Shown in pieces: positions 7,391 to 15,049 of a stretch of DNA of 64,000 bases. Both the position numbers and the translations under genes were made by a program. The notes under the pieces are model-generated. The model was not told the DNA's origin. It saw only the letters and a program-made list of their open reading frames with translations, and made no database searches. Position 1 is the first letter of the stretch; every line of letters starts with the position of its first letter. Origin of the DNA: AC-32 sp963704005 (GTDB lineage: Bacteria > Actinomycetota > Thermoleophilia > Gaiellales > Gaiellaceae); the NCBI GenBank assembly GCA_963704005.1, contig CAVPGJ010000005.1, positions 558,001-622,000 on the forward strand, in the 5' to 3' direction.

Positions 7391-8436
7391 TATTTGTGGT
7401 GGGGGGTGTCGAGGTCCTCGGGGGTTGCGAAGACGCCGTCAGCCAGCGTGGAGGGGTCCGGCAGCGGCGACTCCTCGGCGCGGGTGAGCGCGTCGTTCAG
7501 CAGCTTCTTGACGCCGGAGGTGATCTCGTCCTCCTCCTGGTCGCCGAGCTCGGCGTGCTGACGCAGCCAGTTGCGGAAGCGCTCGATCGGGTCGCTCGCG
7601 GCCCAGCGCTCGAACATGTCCTTCGGCACGTAGAAGGCGTCGTCGTGGACCGCGTGGCCCTCCATCCGCAGCGTCAGGCACTCGACCAGGGTGGGGCCGC
7701 CGCCCGTGCGCGCCTTCTCGATCGCGCGCCGCGCCTCGCGGTAGACGGCGAGCACGTCGGTGCCGTCGACCACCACGCCCTCGAAGCCGTACGCCTCGGC
7801 GCGGTCGGCGACGTGCTCGGTCGCGTATTCGAGGTAGGTCGGCGTCGAGTAGGCCCACTGGTTGTTGTCGCAGATGAAGACGACCGGCAGCTTGCGGACG
7901 CCCGCGAGGTTCATCGCCTCGTGCGTGTCGCCGCGCGCCGAGGCGCCCTCGCCGAACCAGCCGACCGCGACGCGCCTCTCCTCGCGGATCCGGAAGGCGA
8001 GCGCGCAGCCGACCGCGACCGGCAGCATCGCCGGCAGGTGGCTGACCATCGCCAGCAGGCCGAGGCGCGAATCGGCCATGTGGACGTTGCCGTCCTTGCC
8101 CTTGGTCGGCCCGTCGGCGCGGCCCATGTACTGCGCGAAGATCCGCCACGGCTCGACCCCACGCGTGACGTGGACGCCCATGTCTCGGTGGAGCGGCGTG
8201 CCGACGTCGACGTCGTCCATCGCGGTTGCGACGCCGACCGCGGCGGCCTCGTTCCCGCGGCCCGTGTAGAACGAGCCGGGGATCTTGCCCTGCTTGTAGA
8301 GGATGTGGCCGCGCTCCTCGATCCCGCGCGTGACCAGCATGTTGCGGTAGACGCCGAGCAGGTCCTCGCGGTCGAGACCGGCCTCGTGGATCTCCTGCAG
8401 CGAGCCGACGGGCTCAGCTTCGCGCGCGATCGCCAT
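7390..8436 (-). CDS. 2-oxoacid dehydrogenase E1 alpha subunit, complex 1
   Basis: A 348-residue alpha subunit with the thiamine diphosphate motif VGWFGEGASARGD...VFICDNNQWAYS (GEG in place of GDG, common in branched-chain enzymes). MEGHAVHDD precedes the region that is phosphorylated in eukaryotic homologues. First gene of the E1alpha-E1beta-E2 operon. A TAGAGT box at 8445-8450 lies 8 bp before the ATG, so the transcript is probably leaderless. The sequence CGATCGTTAG overlaps this box and also occurs in the paa operator at 43.5 kb. The branched-chain assignment is an inference. Confidence 0.9.
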   Translation of the reverse strand: MAIAREAEPVGSLQEIHEAGLDREDLLGVYRNMLVTRGIEERGHILYKQGKIPGSFYTGRGNEAAAVGVATAMDDVDVGTPLHRDMGVHVTRGVEPWRIFAQYMGRADGPTKGKDGNVHMADSRLGLLAMVSHLPAMLPVAVGCALAFRIREERRVAVGWFGEGASARGDTHEAMNLAGVRKLPVVFICDNNQWAYSTPTYLEYATEHVADRAEAYGFEGVVVDGTDVLAVYREARRAIEKARTGGGPTLVECLTLRMEGHAVHDDAFYVPKDMFERWAASDPIERFRNWLRQHAELGDQEEDEITSGVKKLLNDALTRAEESPLPDPSTLADGVFATPEDLDTPHHK

Positions 8437-8478
8437 CGGCTCGAACTCTAACGATCGACCTGGCGGTACAGTCGGAAG

Positions 8479-8757
8479 GTGAGCAAGGCCTCGGAGTGGC
8501 TCCGCGAGGAGCGGCGCAAGACACTCGGCGACTGGGTTGCGTTCTGCCTGCGCTGCGGGTACGTGCAGCGCTACTTCGAGGAGTTCGAGCCCGAGCTTCC
8601 CGCGGTTTGCCCGCAGTGTGAGGGCGAGATGCGCTCGCGGTGCCCGGAATGCGAGGCCCGCTTCTCGTCTGCCTTCGCCGTCGAGTGCGAGGCCTGCGGG
8701 ACCGAACTGCGCCCGCCGGAGCAGTTCGGCGTCAGGATCAGGCGCGAATCTCGCTGA
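8479..8757 (+). CDS. Small zinc-ribbon protein
   Basis: A 92-residue protein with four CxxC-type motifs (CLRCG, CPQCEGEM, CPECEA, CEACG), which probably bind two zinc ions. The N-terminus is basic (REERRKTL). It is too short for an enzyme and could bind nucleic acid or act as a structural partner. GTG start with a TACAGT box at 8467-8472, 6 bp upstream. It is divergent from the E1alpha operon and its last 20 bp overlap the convergent ASCH gene. Confidence 0.75.
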   Translation: MSKASEWLREERRKTLGDWVAFCLRCGYVQRYFEEFEPELPAVCPQCEGEMRSRCPECEARFSSAFAVECEACGTELRPPEQFGVRIRRESR

Positions 8758-9085
8758 AGCGGATGACCGTCACCGTGTCTTCGCCGCTGACCTCGCGGTT
8801 GTAGAGCTGGCCGAGGAACGCCGCCATCTCCTCGGGGCGGCGGATCTCCGGGTTGTCGTGCTCGATCTCGCGGGGTGAGAGCTCCGAGAGCTGCTTGACC
8901 TCGACCTTGTCGATCACGGCGTCGAAGATCTTCATCCGCGGGCTGAAGCGCGTGCCCGCGAGCACCTGGACGATCATGCCCTTGCGGTACTTGCGCGACT
9001 TGTCGCCGAGCCGGATGGTCGCGGTCTTGCGGCCGCTGCGCAGCTGGTCGGCGACCATGGGCGAGTAGAAGTTGAGGGCGTACAT
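8738..9085 (-). CDS. ASCH-domain protein
   Basis: A 115-residue protein starting MYALNFYSPMVADQLRSGRK, with KTATIRLGDKSRKYRKGMIV following. This is the ASCH (ASC-1 homology) beta-barrel pattern, thought to bind RNA or nucleotides. The ATG at 9085 was chosen because an AGGAG-type site sits 10 bp upstream (complement of 9096-9101); a GTG seven codons earlier is possible. It converges on the zinc-ribbon gene and follows the Nudix gene on the same strand. Confidence 0.8.
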   Translation of the reverse strand: MYALNFYSPMVADQLRSGRKTATIRLGDKSRKYRKGMIVQVLAGTRFSPRMKIFDAVIDKVEVKQLSELSPREIEHDNPEIRRPEEMAAFLGQLYNREVSGEDTVTVIRFSEIRA

Positions 9086-9119
9086 CGCGTGTTCGTCTCC
9101 TGCCACGGGGCGCGCGGAA

Positions 9120-9554
9120 TCATAGTGCCCGGACGGCCTCGACGGCCTTCGCGGCCATCTCGCGCTCGCCGCCGTACGCGAGCAGCCGCGGCGCCTCCTC
9201 GAGCGGCAGCCAGCGGGCCTCGGCGACCTCGTGCGCGGTCTCGGGCGGCAGGTCGCCGAGTCGGCCGCCCGAGTAGCGCAGGAGGTAGAAGCTCACGATC
9301 TTGAAGATGCGCTCGCCGTCCCAGGTGTAGACGTAGCGCACGTCGCCGAGCTTCCCGACGAGGCGGCTCTCGACCCCGGTCTCCTCGGCCACCTCGCGGA
9401 GTGCGGTCTGCTCGGGCTTCTCTCCCGGGCCGATCAGGCCCTTCGGCAGGGCCCAGACGCCGGGCTTCTTGCCGCCCGGGCGGATCGCCGCCGCCACCCA
9501 GCGCCCCCGCAGGCGCCGCACCACTACGCCCCCCGCCGAGAACTCTCTCCGCAC
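9120..9554 (-). CDS. Nudix hydrolase
   Basis: A 144-residue Nudix enzyme. The Nudix box GLIGPGEKPEQTALREVAEETGV is complete (G-x5-E-x7-REVxEE-x-G), giving the Mg-binding helix that cleaves nucleoside diphosphate derivatives. The N-terminal SAGGVVVRR strand is typical. The GTG at 9554 (VRREFSAGG) fits the family better than the longer frame reaching 9626. A TACAAC box lies 7 bp upstream at 9562-9567, overlapped by GTAACACAGTG (9565-9575), which matches most of the palindrome at 18051 and 42561. Substrate unknown. Divergent from groES. Confidence 0.85.
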   Translation of the reverse strand: MRREFSAGGVVVRRLRGRWVAAAIRPGGKKPGVWALPKGLIGPGEKPEQTALREVAEETGVESRLVGKLGDVRYVYTWDGERIFKIVSFYLLRYSGGRLGDLPPETAHEVAEARWLPLEEAPRLLAYGGEREMAAKAVEAVRAL

Positions 9555-9596
9555 AAGAGCGGTTGTAACACAGTGGTGTCCAGAGGGGGTTGCACG

Positions 9597-9626
9597 TTGC
9601 AGCACCCGGTGCGGAGCCGTTATCAT
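9597..9626 (+). promoter_or_regulatory. groES-groEL promoter
   Basis: TTGCAG (9597-9602) and TATCAT (9621-9626) are separated by 18 bp and lie immediately upstream of the CIRCE-like operator. The groES start is about 70 bp downstream, so this transcript has a leader with a clear AGAAGGAGGG ribosome binding site. Confidence 0.7.
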
Positions 9627-9630
9627 GCCC

Positions 9631-9657
9631 CTGGCACTCAGGACGTGAGAGTGCCAG
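9631..9657. promoter_or_regulatory. CIRCE-like HrcA operator
   Basis: CTGGCACTC, nine bases, GAGTGCCAG: a perfect 9-bp inverted repeat with the N9 spacing of CIRCE (consensus TTAGCACTC-N9-GAGTGCTAA). It lies just after the -10 box of groES, where HrcA binding would block transcription. The outer bases differ from the consensus symmetrically. Confidence 0.88.
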
Positions 9658-9698
9658 ACCCTGTCACAAAGTCCACCAGAACGAAGAAGGAGGGCTGG

Positions 9699-10037
9699 AT
9701 GGATCTACAGCCGCTGGGCGATCGCCTGATCGTCGAGGTCCTCGAGGACGAGGAGACGACGATCAGCGGAATCGTCCTTCCCGACACCGCCAAGGAGAAG
9801 CCGCAGCGCGGCCGCGTGCTCGCGGCCGGCCCGGGCTCGCGCAACGACAAGGGCGAGCTGGTCCCGATGGAGGTCGCCGAGGGCGACGAGATCATCTTCT
9901 CCAAGTACGGCGGCACCGAGATCAAGCTGGGCGCCGACGAGATCCTGGTCCTGCGCGAGTCGGATGTGCTCGCCAAGGTGACCAGCTCGCCCGCCAAGAA
10001 GTCCAAGAAGAAGGAGATGGCCGGCGCCTCCGCATAG
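9699..10037 (+). CDS. groES: Co-chaperonin GroES
   Basis: A 112-residue co-chaperonin that caps GroEL. It begins MDLQPLGDRLIVEVLEDEETTISGIVLPDTAKEKPQRG, where the ETTISGIVLP part is the mobile loop contacting GroEL. The C-terminus has an unusual Lys-rich tail (KKSKKKE) that makes it longer than the usual 95-100 residues. AGAAGGAGGG precedes the ATG. It forms an operon with groEL 24 bp downstream, and both should be heat-inducible through the CIRCE-like operator. Confidence 0.97.
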   Translation: MDLQPLGDRLIVEVLEDEETTISGIVLPDTAKEKPQRGRVLAAGPGSRNDKGELVPMEVAEGDEIIFSKYGGTEIKLGADEILVLRESDVLAKVTSSPAKKSKKKEMAGASA

Positions 10038-10061
10038 GGGCCTGGCCGAAGGAGGTACTGA

Positions 10062-11684
10062 ATGGCTCACAAGGAGTTGAAGTTCAGTGAGGATGCGCGC
10101 CGCTCGCTCGAGAAGGGCGTGAACATCCTCGCCGACGCAGTCAAGGTCACCCTTGGCCCGAAGGGCCGCTACGTCGTCCTCGACAAGAAGTTCGGCGCGC
10201 CGACGATCACGAACGACGGTGTCACCATCGCCCGTGAGATCGAGGTAGAGGACGTGTTCGAGAACCAGGGCGCGCAGCTCGTTCGCGAGGTCGCGACCGC
10301 GACCAACGACGTGGCCGGCGACGGCACGACGACCGCGACCGTGCTCGCCCAGGCGATCGTCCGCGAGGGCCTGAAGAACGTCGCCGCAGGCGCGAACCCG
10401 ATGGGCCTCAAGCGCGGCATTGAGGCCGCCGTCGACTCCGTCGTCGAGGCGCTCAAGAAGCAGTCGAAGGAGATCTCGGGCAAGGAGGACATCGCCCGGG
10501 TCGCCACGATCTCGGCGCGTGAGCGCGAGATCGGCGACGTGATCGCCGACGCGATCGACAAGGTCGGCAAGGACGGCGTCGTGAACGTCGAGGAGGGCCA
10601 GACCTTTGGCCTCGAGCTCGAGTTCACGGAGGGCATGCAGTTCGACAAGGGCTACCTGTCGCCCTACATGATCACCGACGCCGAGCGGATGGAGGCAGTT
10701 CTCGAGGACCCGTACATCCTGGTCGCGAACCAGAAGATCGGGGCCGTCAAGGACCTGCTGCCGGTGCTCGAGCAGGTGATCCAGTCCGGCAAGCCGCTGC
10801 TGATCGTGTCGGAGGACGTCGAGGGCGAGGCGCTCGCGACGATCGTCGTCAACAAGCTCCGCGGCACCTTCAGCGCGGTGGGCGTCAAGGCGCCGGGCTT
10901 CGGTGACCGCCGCAAGCGCATGCTCGAGGACATCGCGATCCTCACCGGTGCCGAGGTGATCACCGAGGAGATGGGCCTCAAGCTCGAGAACACGAAGATC
11001 TCGCAGCTCGGCCGGGCCCGCCGCGTCGTGATCACGAAGGACGACACCACGATCATCGACGGGGCCGGCGCCTCGGATGGGATCAAGGCCCGCATCAAGC
11101 AGCTGAAGGCCGAGATCGAGAACACCGACTCCGACTTCGACCGCGAGAAGCTCCAGGAGCGCCTGGCGAAGCTCGCGGGCGGCGTGGCCGTCGTCAAGGT
11201 CGGCGCCGCGACCGAGACGGAGATGAAGGAGAAGAAGCACCGCGTCGAGGACGCGCTGCAGGCCACCCGGGCGGCCCTCGAGGAGGGCATCGTGCCGGGC
11301 GGCGGCGTCGCGCTCCTGAACGCGATCGGCTCGATCAAGCCGGCCGGCGAGGGCGACGAGCGGACGGGTGCGTTCATCGTGACCCGCGCGCTCGAGGAGC
11401 CGATCCGCCAGCTGGCCGACAACGCGGGCCTCGAGGGCTCCGTGGTCGTCGACAAGATCCGCTCGCTTCCCGCGGGCCAGGGTCTGAACGTCGAGACCGG
11501 CGAGTACGAGGACCTGGTCAAGGCCGGGATCATCGACCCGACCATGGTCACGCGCTCGGCGCTGCAGAACGCCGCGTCGATCGCGAAGAACATCCTCACC
11601 ACCGAGGCGATCGTCGCCGAGCCCCCGGAGAAGACCCCGATGGGCGCCGGCGCCGGCATGCCGGACATGGGCGGGATGATGTAA
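10062..11684 (+). CDS. groEL: Chaperonin GroEL
   Basis: A 540-residue chaperonin ATPase. Complete signature regions are visible: VTLGPKGRYVVLDKKFGAPTI near the N-terminus, the ATP-binding DVAGDGTTTATVLAQ, EEGIVPGGGVALL, and a Met/Gly-rich C-terminal tail ending in GMPDMGGMM. A GAAGGAGG site precedes the ATG. Second gene of the groES-groEL operon, followed by a strong hairpin at 11707. The GGM tail (rather than a His-rich one) suggests the housekeeping type. Confidence 0.98.
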   Translation: MAHKELKFSEDARRSLEKGVNILADAVKVTLGPKGRYVVLDKKFGAPTITNDGVTIAREIEVEDVFENQGAQLVREVATATNDVAGDGTTTATVLAQAIVREGLKNVAAGANPMGLKRGIEAAVDSVVEALKKQSKEISGKEDIARVATISAREREIGDVIADAIDKVGKDGVVNVEEGQTFGLELEFTEGMQFDKGYLSPYMITDAERMEAVLEDPYILVANQKIGAVKDLLPVLEQVIQSGKPLLIVSEDVEGEALATIVVNKLRGTFSAVGVKAPGFGDRRKRMLEDIAILTGAEVITEEMGLKLENTKISQLGRARRVVITKDDTTIIDGAGASDGIKARIKQLKAEIENTDSDFDREKLQERLAKLAGGVAVVKVGAATETEMKEKKHRVEDALQATRAALEEGIVPGGGVALLNAIGSIKPAGEGDERTGAFIVTRALEEPIRQLADNAGLEGSVVVDKIRSLPAGQGLNVETGEYEDLVKAGIIDPTMVTRSALQNAASIAKNILTTEAIVAEPPEKTPMGAGAGMPDMGGMM

Positions 11685-11706
11685 CGAGCCTGAGGGCTCG
11701 GACTTC

Positions 11707-11733
11707 AGAAGGGCCGGCTCAGCCGGCCCTTCT
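11707..11733. terminator. Bidirectional hairpin terminator after groEL
   Basis: AGAAGGGCCGGCT pairs with AGCCGGCCCTTCT, a 13-bp arm on each side of a single unpaired base. It lies between groEL and the convergent MFS gene. No long T run follows, so termination may depend mainly on stem strength. The GGGCCGG core recurs in hairpins at 13226 and 31682. Confidence 0.8.
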
Positions 11734-11738
11734 GCGTT

Positions 11739-13202
11739 CTAGGAACGCATCAAGAGACCGGCAGCCAAGGCGCCGCCGGCGACGACGATCGCGCTCACGA
11801 TCAGGACCGTGTTCAGGCCGCTGACGAAGGCGACGGTGGCCGGATGCACGAGCGCCGGCCTGCCCGCGGCGACCCGGGTGCCGGTCGCGGCGACCGCCGA
11901 GGCGAGACTCTCGCCGCGCGGGCCGATCGACGACACGAGCGAGGTCGAGATGCGATCCTCGAGGACCGCGCCGAGGGCCGCCACGCCGACGGCGACGCCG
12001 GTCAGGCGGCACGCGTTGTTGATCCCGGACGCCATGCCGGTGCGGGACGGGTCGACTGCGCGCAGCGCGGCCGCGGCGATCGACGGGTTTGCGAAGCCGA
12101 TGCCGATGCCCGCCACGATCAGGCCGGGCAGGAGCGCGGTCCAGCGCGAGCTCGGGGTCAGCCCGTACATCAGCAGCAACGCCACCGCCACGAGCACCAG
12201 GCCGCCGGAGAGCAGCCAGCGCGGCGATGCGCGGGGCGCGAGCCCGCGCGATACGAGGGGCACGACGAAGACGAAGACGGTCAACGGCAGAAAGCGCAGG
12301 CCGGCGCCGAGCGGGGAGTAGCCGAGGATCTCCTGCAGGTAGATCGAGAGGTACGGAAAGAGCGCGAACATCCCCGCCCCGATCGCGAACGTTGCCAGCG
12401 AGACGCCGACGAACGCCGGGCTGCGGAAGAGGGCGAGATCGAGCATCGGCCGCGCCTGCCGGTGCTCGATGGCCACGAAGACGGCGAGCAGCATCGCGCC
12501 GCCGATCAGCGAGCCGAGGATCAGGGCGCTGCTCCAGCCTTCCGCGTTGCCCCGCAGCACGCCGAAGACGATCAGGAAGAGCGAGGCCGAGAAGGTCAGG
12601 ACGCCCCAGACGTCGGTGGTCTTCGCCTGCGGGTCGCGCGACTCGCCCATCCGCGTCAGCGCGATCCAGAGGGCGAACGTCCCGACCGGCACGTTGACGA
12701 AGAAGACCGAGCGCCAGCCGAGCGCGTCGGTGAGGATTCCGCCGACGAGCGGGCCGGAGGCAACGGCCACTCCGATCGTCGCGCCCCAGACCGCGATCGC
12801 GCCGCCGATGTCTGGCCCGTGGTACTCGGCTCCGATCAGCGCCAGCGCAGTGGCGAAGAGCGCCGCGCCGCCGACGCCTTGCAACGCCCGAGCGACGTCG
12901 AGCACGGCGATGCTCCAGGCGAGCCCGCACAGCAGCGAGGAGAGCGTGAAGACGACCACGCCGACCGTGAAGAGCAGCCGGCGCCCGTAGCGGTCGGCGA
13001 GCGTGCCGGCGGTCAGGATCAAGGCGGCGAGCGTGAGTGCGTACGCGTCGACGACCCACTGCAACCCGGTCAAGTTCGCGTGCAGGTCGTGCTGGATGTT
13101 CGGCAGCGCGACGTTTACGACCGTGATGTCGAGCAGGAGCATGAACGTCGTCGTGCAGACGGCAACGAGCGTCCAACGGCGATCGGGGGCCACGACCTCC
13201 AC
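11739..13202 (-). CDS. MFS drug exporter, DHA2 (14-helix) family
   Basis: A 487-residue transporter of the EmrB/QacA type. LLLDITVVNVALPNIQ is the family's helix-1 motif, followed by GTLADRYGRRLLF (motif A) and GPLVGGILTDALGWRSVFFVNVP (motif C with the following segment). About 14 hydrophobic segments can be counted. It probably extrudes a hydrophobic compound in exchange for protons; the substrate is unknown. GTG start with a TAAGAT box at 13212-13217, 9 bp upstream. A strong hairpin (13226-13252) lies just upstream of that box. Confidence 0.92.
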   Translation of the reverse strand: MEVVAPDRRWTLVAVCTTTFMLLLDITVVNVALPNIQHDLHANLTGLQWVVDAYALTLAALILTAGTLADRYGRRLLFTVGVVVFTLSSLLCGLAWSIAVLDVARALQGVGGAALFATALALIGAEYHGPDIGGAIAVWGATIGVAVASGPLVGGILTDALGWRSVFFVNVPVGTFALWIALTRMGESRDPQAKTTDVWGVLTFSASLFLIVFGVLRGNAEGWSSALILGSLIGGAMLLAVFVAIEHRQARPMLDLALFRSPAFVGVSLATFAIGAGMFALFPYLSIYLQEILGYSPLGAGLRFLPLTVFVFVVPLVSRGLAPRASPRWLLSGGLVLVAVALLLMYGLTPSSRWTALLPGLIVAGIGIGFANPSIAAAALRAVDPSRTGMASGINNACRLTGVAVGVAALGAVLEDRISTSLVSSIGPRGESLASAVAATGTRVAAGRPALVHPATVAFVSGLNTVLIVSAIVVAGGALAAGLLMRS

Positions 13203-13225
13203 CGGCGCGCGATCTTACGCAAAGG

Positions 13226-13253
13226 AAAGGGCCGGCTCAGCGCCGGCCCTTTT
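13226..13253. terminator. Hairpin with T run, upstream of the MFS promoter
   Basis: AAAGGGCCGGC, loop TCAGC, GCCGGCCCTTTT: an 11-bp perfect stem ending in a T run on the + strand. No + strand gene ends nearby, so its role is unclear. It could stop antisense transcription, or be the end of an unannotated small RNA. Confidence 0.6.
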
Positions 13254-13270
13254 CATTGACCCTGGACGGA

Positions 13271-13294
13271 CGAAACGGCCCAAGGGCCGTTTCG
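13271..13294. other. Second perfect hairpin in the MFS-ygfZ intergenic region
   Basis: CGAAACGGCCC pairs with GGGCCGTTTCG across a two-base loop. With the hairpin at 13226 it fills much of the 190-bp gap. The rest of the gap (13295-13380) is G-rich and shows no reading frame worth calling. Confidence 0.6.
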
Positions 13295-13380
13295 TACGAG
13301 GGGGATGGGGAGGTGGGTCGCCCTAGGTATCGGCCCGTGCAGCGGGGCCTCAGTCCCCCTTTCGAGTGAACTCGCGTGCC

Positions 13381-13386
13381 TACACT
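13381..13386 (+). promoter_or_regulatory. TACACT -10 box of ygfZ (leaderless)
   Basis: TACACT ends 6 bp before the ATG at 13393. No ribosome binding site is present, which fits a transcript beginning at or next to the start codon. Confidence 0.6.
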
Positions 13387-13392
13387 GAGCGC

Positions 13393-14154
13393 ATGGCCAT
13401 GGTCGCATCCACGCTGTTTCGGCTCGACCGCGGGTACGTCGCGGTGGAGGGGCCCGAGGCCGCGGACTTCCTCGAGCGGATGCTCTCGAACGAGGTCGGC
13501 TCGCTCGAGGCGGGCGGCTCTCGGCAGGCGCTGCTGCTGACGCCGAAGGGCCGGATCGTCGCGCCGCTACGGGTCGTGCGGGAGTCGGCCGACGGGTTCC
13601 TGCTGATCACCGAGGCGGAGCTGGCGGAGCCCGTGGCCGGAGCGCTGCTCCGGGCGAAGTTCGCGGCGAAGTGCGAGATCGAGGTGAAGTCCTATTGCGG
13701 CTACCTCCGCCTGGGGCCGGGCGAGGGGATCGGCGTCGAGGATTACGGCGTCGAGGCCTTCGAGAGCTGGAGCGACGAAGAGGTCGACGGCGCGGTCCCG
13801 GAGGAACTCGAGGCGCTGCGGATCGAGGCAGGCACGCCCGTCTGGGGCAAGGAGCTCGACGAGACCGTGCTCCCGGCCGAGGCCGGGCTCGACGCGACCC
13901 ACATCTCGTTCACGAAGGGCTGCTACCCGGGCCAGGAGCCGGTGGCGCGGCTGCACCACCGGGGCCATCCGAACCGGCACCTGCGCCGGCTCGAGGTCGC
14001 GGACGCGAAGCCCGGCCACGAGATCCTGCTCGGCGAGAAAGCCGTCGGCCGCGTCACGAGCGCGGTGCCCGGAAAGGCGCTCGGCTACGTCCGTCGCGAG
14101 GTGCCGGAGGACGCTGAGCTGCAGATCAGCGGCCAGAGCGCACGGCTACACTGA
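13393..14154 (+). CDS. ygfZ: YgfZ/GcvT family folate-binding protein
   Basis: A 253-residue YgfZ-type protein, related to the glycine cleavage T protein and needed for repair or assembly of certain iron-sulfur enzymes. The diagnostic motif KGCYPGQEPVARLHHRG, with its conserved Cys, is present near residue 175. The N-terminal FLERMLSNEVGSLEAG and TPKGRIVAPLRV segments match the folate-binding fold. An ATG six bases downstream is also possible. Lipoyl synthase (lipA, at the window edge) is a typical iron-sulfur client of this family. Confidence 0.9.
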   Translation: MAMVASTLFRLDRGYVAVEGPEAADFLERMLSNEVGSLEAGGSRQALLLTPKGRIVAPLRVVRESADGFLLITEAELAEPVAGALLRAKFAAKCEIEVKSYCGYLRLGPGEGIGVEDYGVEAFESWSDEEVDGAVPEELEALRIEAGTPVWGKELDETVLPAEAGLDATHISFTKGCYPGQEPVARLHHRGHPNRHLRRLEVADAKPGHEILLGEKAVGRVTSAVPGKALGYVRREVPEDAELQISGQSARLH

Positions 14155-14161
14155 CCCGGAG

Positions 14162-14234
14162 GCGCCCGTAGCTCAGGGGATAGAGCGCTGCCCTGCGGAG
14201 GCAGAGGTCGCAAGTTCGAATCTTGCCGGGCGCA
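14162..14234 (+). tRNA. tRNA-Arg (anticodon GCG)
   Basis: A full cloverleaf: acceptor GCGCCCG pairs with CGGGCGC; D arm GCTC/GAGC; anticodon arm CTGCC-CTGCGGA-GGCAG with anticodon GCG (reads CGC/CGU); T arm GCAAG-TTCGAAT-CTTGC; discriminator A. CCA is not encoded. It lies 7 bp after ygfZ. Confidence 0.96.
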
Positions 14235-14325
14235 CTCTGCAGGTTCGTTGCAGGATCGCGTCGCTTGCCGTCCTGGCCGCGACCGAAGAAGCTCGTCACC
14301 ATGCGGTCGTTCGGATGCTGAGGGC

Positions 14326-14886
14326 TCAGAGGTTCGGGTAGCCGGGGACGCCGACGCCCGGCTGGACCGGCTGGACCGTCAGGTAGATCGGGCCCGCCTT
14401 CGAGCAGGCTCGGAAGCTGAAGGGGACTCCGAGGGCCGTGCGCTCGTCCGGCGGGATCACCTTCAACCCAGTGGCCAGCACCGGCTTGCACTGGGAGGCG
14501 GAGAAGTTGTCCACGTCAGTGATCTGCACGACCGTGTGCGCGGTCTCGCCCGGGGCGAGCATCACCGTGTGCTCCGGGACGGCGTGGTTTCGCTGCGCCG
14601 GCGAGCCGAGCTGGTGCCCGGCGAAGGCGGAGACGCCTGGGAAGCCGAGCAGGTGGCAGGCGTGGTTCGAGACGTTGGTCAGCTCGAGCGGATAGAAGGT
14701 CGAGCCTGCTGTGGAGCCGCCCTCGCCGACGCCGATCCAGACCGCGAGCGCCGACGTCGCACAGCGGGCCGTCGTCGAGCTCGCCGGGGCGACAGACGCC
14801 GCGCGCTTGTGGCCGCTTGCGCAGCCGGCCAGAGATACGGCCACCACAGCCAGCGGAATGACAAGGACCCTGGCCATCGTCGGCAT
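14326..14886 (-). CDS. DUF4232 lipoprotein
   Basis: A 186-residue exported lipoprotein: signal sequence VLVIPLAVVAVSLAGC with lipobox LAGC. The mature domain matches the DUF4232 pattern of actinobacterial lipoproteins (LELTNVSNHACHLLGFPGVSAF, then DNFSASQCKP) with paired cysteines. Function unknown. It faces away from the leader-peptide transcript and shares its roughly 45-bp upstream region with it. Confidence 0.85.
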   Translation of the reverse strand: MPTMARVLVIPLAVVAVSLAGCASGHKRAASVAPASSTTARCATSALAVWIGVGEGGSTAGSTFYPLELTNVSNHACHLLGFPGVSAFAGHQLGSPAQRNHAVPEHTVMLAPGETAHTVVQITDVDNFSASQCKPVLATGLKVIPPDERTALGVPFSFRACSKAGPIYLTVQPVQPGVGVPGYPNL

Positions 14887-14893
14887 CGTGCCC

Positions 14894-14899
14894 TATCCT
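14894..14899 (+). promoter_or_regulatory. Probable -10 box of the leader-peptide/rsgA transcript
   Basis: TATCCT, with the leader-peptide ATG 32 bp further on, leaving room for a short 5' UTR and its AAAGGAGG site. The -35 region is not convincing (TGGCCA at 17-bp spacing). Confidence 0.5.
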
Positions 14900-14931
14900 T
14901 CACGTGTCCCGCGAGGAAAGGAGGTTCGACG

Positions 14932-14976
14932 ATGACTGAGTCCTTCCGCCGCCGAGCCTCCGTGTGCGCTCGCTAG
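14932..14976 (+). CDS. 14-residue leader peptide upstream of the RsgA-type gene
   Basis: ATG to TAG encoding MTESFRRRASVCAR, preceded by a near-perfect ribosome binding site (GAAAGGAGG) 7 bp upstream. This is the strongest such site nearby. The coding part holds three consecutive Arg codons and one arm (14953-14960) of an 8-bp stem whose other arm lies after the stop (14992-14999). A terminator follows at 15005. This layout is typical of ribosome-mediated attenuation. The peptide matches no leader known to me. Confidence 0.7.
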   Translation: MTESFRRRASVCAR

Positions 14977-14999
14977 CAGCGCTGCGCTCCTGAGGCTCG
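14953..14999 (+). promoter_or_regulatory. Leader hairpin overlapping the leader-peptide stop
   Basis: CGAGCCTC (14953-14960) is fully complementary to GAGGCTCG (14992-14999). A smaller stem GCGCT/AGCGC is nested inside. A ribosome at the end of the leader peptide would cover the left arm, so translation can change which stem forms. Confidence 0.6.
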
Positions 15000-15004
15000 A
15001 ACCC

Positions 15005-15025
15005 GCGCCCGCCAGGGCGCTTTTT
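15005..15025 (+). terminator. Intrinsic terminator between leader peptide and the RsgA-type gene
   Basis: GCGCCC-GCCA-GGGCGC followed directly by TTTTT: a classic intrinsic terminator, placed 25 bp before the TTG start of the GTPase gene and 28 bp after the leader-peptide stop. It can only be an attenuator for the downstream gene. Confidence 0.85.
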
Positions 15026-15049
15026 CGTTCCCGAACCGAAGGAGATGCT

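Noticed and set aside
13226..13380. Possible 6C RNA
   Set aside because: The actinobacterial 6C RNA has two stem-loops with runs of at least six C in the loops. Here the loops are TCAGC and AA, and the C-rich (minus strand) stretch is outside the stems.
14235..14325. Second tRNA or terminator after tRNA-Arg
   Set aside because: No cloverleaf or strong stem with a T run could be drawn; only a weak TGCAGG direct repeat is present.
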